DNA of 25,420 bases, taken from assembly GCA_965652145.1 (NCBI GenBank), contig CBFGTV010000048.1, positions 1 to 25,420 on the forward strand. The letters run 5' to 3'. Shown piece after piece: positions 23,452 through 25,420 of this stretch; within the stretch, counting starts at the first letter, position 1; every line of letters starts with the position of its first letter. The translations under genes were made by a program, and so were the position numbers. Under the pieces are notes generated by a model. The model was not told the DNA's origin, did not search any database, and saw only the letters and a program-made list of their open reading frames with translations. This stretch comes from CBFGTV01 sp965652145. GTDB taxonomy: Bacteria > Bacillota > Clostridia > Peptostreptococcales > Natronincolaceae.

Positions 23452-24057
23452 CTATGTTTCCTGTATTGAAACCTCAGCCAGTTGCTTTGAATTTAACTTC
23501 CATAGTGCAAATTTTATGCCTTCAGCGATGGTCTCTGCCATTTTCATTACCAGGCTAAGGCGGGTATTTTGAAGAACAAGATATTCCATGTAGCCGCTCA
23601 GATTAACAATACCGGTAATATGGATATCGCCAACGCTGGGCAGATCCTTATTTACACCGGCCCCTGGTTTAAGGGGCCCATGGCCGATCTTAATGAATCC
23701 GATACGTTCCATCCTTCCGAGGCAAGCGTCGATGGCGACAATAAAGGGGTTTTGATAGGTTTCCTTTATTTCGGAAATCTTATCATGCAGATTTTTTGCA
23801 TGTACAGGCTCATCTAAGGTTCCCCATAAATAGACATCTTGATAACGCCTTAGGGAATCCTGAAGCTTATAACCAATTAACGGACCTAAGGCGTCACCGG
23901 TTGAACGATCTGTACCAATACACAGGATCACAAGCTCCTTAAAGGGAAGCCGATAATAATGGGCAATATAATCAATCAACAGCATACTAAAATCTATATG
24001 AGCCATGGGAATATTAACATCGATCGAGTCCTTTAATTCAGGTTGAAGCATAGACAT
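23452..24057 (-). CDS. yyaC: Sporulation protein YyaC (putative spore protease, DUF1256)
   Basis: A 201-residue protein with the YyaC pattern: 'LVILCIGTDRSTGDALGPLIG' region (residues 42-62, with acidic Asp50 and Asp55), 'LWGTLDEPVHAKNL' (77-90), 'IVAIDACLG' (106-114) with Asp110, and 'GHGPLKPGAGVNKDLPSVGD'. YyaC is related to the germination protease Gpr, which degrades small acid-soluble spore proteins. It is found in endospore formers and lies near spo0J in Bacillus too. GGGGAGG precedes the ATG. A promoter resembling the sigma-F consensus lies about 106 bases upstream, which would place expression in the forespore. Enzymatic activity is inferred from the family only. Confidence 0.92.
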   Translation of the reverse strand: MSMLQPELKDSIDVNIPMAHIDFSMLLIDYIAHYYRLPFKELVILCIGTDRSTGDALGPLIGYKLQDSLRRYQDVYLWGTLDEPVHAKNLHDKISEIKETYQNPFIVAIDACLGRMERIGFIKIGHGPLKPGAGVNKDLPSVGDIHITGIVNLSGYMEYLVLQNTRLSLVMKMAETIAEGIKFALWKLNSKQLAEVSIQET

Positions 24058-24119
24058 TTTGTTTCCTCCCCAGTATATGTGTTATGAGCTTGTACCCTAC
24101 TCAGTCTTCAGCATATGTA

Positions 24120-24153
24120 AAATCATATTAAGAATAAGCAAAAAATATGATTT
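24120..24153. repeat. 10-bp inverted repeat in the yyaC leader
   Basis: AAATCATATT (24120-24129) and AATATGATTT (24144-24153) are exact inverse copies around 14 bases. It lies between the putative sigma-F promoter and yyaC and could be an operator or a leader hairpin. No U-tract follows. Confidence 0.45.
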
Positions 24154-24162
24154 CTACTCAAA

Positions 24163-24191
24163 CAGTTTTCCCGAAAAATAGCTTTTGATAC
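24163..24191 (-). promoter_or_regulatory. Putative sigma-F (forespore) promoter of yyaC
   Basis: On the minus strand GTATC (24187-24191), 14 bases, then GGGAAAACTG (24163-24172). The -10 fits the sigma-F consensus GGnRAnAnTR at every defined position; the -35 fits GYWTA at four of five. The usual spacing is about 15. It lies about 106 bases before the yyaC start. Confidence 0.55.
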
Positions 24192-24311
24192 TGTAAAATA
24201 TAGGGTTTGCTGACTGGAAGACCTACAAGACAATTTTCATATTCAGGCAAAGGCTTGGAATATATTTATATACAGAACTCATATTGTACTAATAGATGGG
24301 GGGAGAACGAT

Positions 24312-25400
24312 TTGACCAGGAAAAAATCAATATACACGTTGGCCAGCGTTTACATAGGTACGGTGATTGGGGCAGGATTTGCCTCAGGGCAGGAGATTAT
24401 ACAGTTTTTTGGAAAGCACCAGAAATTAGGCATTCTAGGAATGTTTTTGGCAACAATTTTATTTATGCTCTTGGGCCTATGGATTTTGACAATGGTCTAC
24501 GACAAAAGAATTAAGGATTTTGCACATTTAATTGATCTTCACCTGGGAAATAATAAAAGCCTTGGAATGAACCTGCTATTGGCAGTGGTTTTACTCATTA
24601 GCTATTATGTGATGGTGGCAGGGGGAGGGGCTATTATAGAAGCCTACTTTAGTGTTTCTAATATCTATGGAGTTTTATTGATGACAGCACTTTGTTATTT
24701 TACCTTTTGTTATGGGATGAATGGCATAGCTAAGGCCAATCGGTTTATTGTGCCCATATTAATTATATTGGTGATTTTGTTTTTTATATTAACCCTTAAC
24801 CAAAACACCTATTATTTTAGAGAATTGCTGAAGGAACCAGTAGGCCTCAAAGAGAATCTTCTAAAAGGTAAATGGTCATGGGAAAAAATTTATAATGTAG
24901 CCGGATGGGCATGGTCAGCAATATTATATGTTGGCTTTAATAGTTTGTCTGCAATGGTAATGATGGCAGGATTACGACCATTTATATATGACAAAAAGGC
25001 TGCCAGGCTGGGAGGAATCTTAGGGGGCCTTGGCCTCGGATTGATGGCCATGGCCATATTACTATGCTTAATGAGTGATTATTCTGCTGTTTATCAGTTG
25101 GAGGTTCCGATGATGGCAGTAGCTCAACGGTTAGGGGGGGGATTTAAAAAGACCTATAGTCTATTTCTTTGGATTTCGATGTATACCACAGCCATTGCCA
25201 CCGGCTTCGGTGCTATTCAAAATTTCACACTGATATTTCATTTGCCCAAGGGCTTAACCCGAACAGTGGTGGTTTTATTGGGAATTCCCTTTGCTCTATT
25301 TGGATTTAAAAAATTAATTATGATCTTTTACCCTTTTTTTGGATACTTAGGGATATTGTTATTAATGGTGTTGGGCTTGAAAGGAAAAATAAGGATATAA
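24312..25400 (+). CDS. YkvI-like membrane protein (LeuT-fold transporter family)
   Basis: A 362-residue polytopic membrane protein with about ten hydrophobic segments. The first contains GAGFASGQE at 20-28, resembling the unwound helix that holds substrate in LeuT-fold amino-acid transporters. This arrangement is typical of the YkvI family, whose substrate is not known. The start is TTG at 24312, seven or so bases after GGGGGGAG; the first residues MTRKKSIYTLASVYIG then resemble homologues. The frame is open back to 24207, but that 35-residue extension has no ribosome site and is rich in unrelated codons. It diverges from yyaC, with a 254-base spacer that contains no gene. Its stop lies 20 bases before the window end. 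Confidence 0.82.
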   Translation: MTRKKSIYTLASVYIGTVIGAGFASGQEIIQFFGKHQKLGILGMFLATILFMLLGLWILTMVYDKRIKDFAHLIDLHLGNNKSLGMNLLLAVVLLISYYVMVAGGGAIIEAYFSVSNIYGVLLMTALCYFTFCYGMNGIAKANRFIVPILIILVILFFILTLNQNTYYFRELLKEPVGLKENLLKGKWSWEKIYNVAGWAWSAILYVGFNSLSAMVMMAGLRPFIYDKKAARLGGILGGLGLGLMAMAILLCLMSDYSAVYQLEVPMMAVAQRLGGGFKKTYSLFLWISMYTTAIATGFGAIQNFTLIFHLPKGLTRTVVVLLGIPFALFGFKKLIMIFYPFFGYLGILLLMVLGLKGKIRI

Positions 25401-25420
25401 TTAGGACGTTTTCCTATTGG

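Noticed and set aside
24163..24176. Possible Noc-binding site (TTTTCCCGAAAAAT)
   Set aside because: It matches the Bacillus NBS at only 11 of 14 positions and breaks the central symmetry; the same bases are better explained as the sigma-F-like -10 element.
1..25420. tRNA or rRNA genes, CRISPR array, insertion sequence or prophage
   Set aside because: No cloverleaf, rRNA segment, regularly spaced repeat, transposase, integrase or flanking target duplication was recognised on reading; spacers are short and explained by control elements.

Overview
The window is the chromosomal replication-origin region of a low-GC, endospore-forming Gram-positive bacterium. Gene order, AT-rich spacers, alternative starts (GTG/TTG) preceded by strong Shine-Dalgarno sequences, and protein features such as RemB/DUF370, Noc beside ParB, YyaC and a single-repeat GDT1 point to class Clostridia. 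My best guess is something near Alkaliphilus/Natronincola, but that placement is inferred from gene order and sequence style, not from a search.

Layout. (1) Positions 1-752: 5' part of an iron/siderophore ABC-transporter binding lipoprotein on the minus strand, with a consensus-like promoter overlapped by a Fur-box-like palindrome. (2) Positions 784-9845, all minus strand: dnaA, dnaN, yaaA (S4 domain), recF, remB, gyrB, gyrA, read outward from the origin and closed by a terminator. (3) Origin: two clusters of DnaA boxes flank dnaA. One lies upstream, at 9957-10337. The other lies between dnaA and dnaN, at 8278-8501, and carries a DnaA box, a GC cluster and six DnaA-trio triplets, the hallmark of a Bacillus-type unwinding element. 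(4) Positions 10358-17671, plus strand: rpmH, rnpA, yidD, yidC, jag, then mnmE, mnmG, rsmG and noc. (5) A single-repeat GDT1-type membrane protein on the minus strand (17720-17989). (6) parA (soj) and parB (spo0J), with a perfect 16-bp parS site just after parB. (7) A class V aminotransferase (cysteine desulfurase family), a DUF4446 membrane protein, a diacylglycerol-kinase-family lipid kinase, a YkuS/UPF0180 protein, the sporulation protein YyaC (minus strand, with a sigma-F-like promoter) and a YkvI-like LeuT-fold membrane protein.

How it works together. Transcription diverges from about 10.3 kb, so both arms are read co-directionally with replication forks leaving the origin. DnaA, DnaN, RecF and gyrase start and support replication. 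ParA, ParB and parS segregate the new origins, and Noc probably coordinates division with the nucleoid. The right arm adds ribosomal protein L34, RNase P protein, membrane-protein insertion (YidC/YidD/Jag) and tRNA/rRNA modification (MnmE/MnmG/RsmG). No tRNA, rRNA, CRISPR array, insertion sequence or prophage was seen. The region is mostly conserved core; the interesting content is in regulatory and origin sequences rather than in a new multi-gene system.
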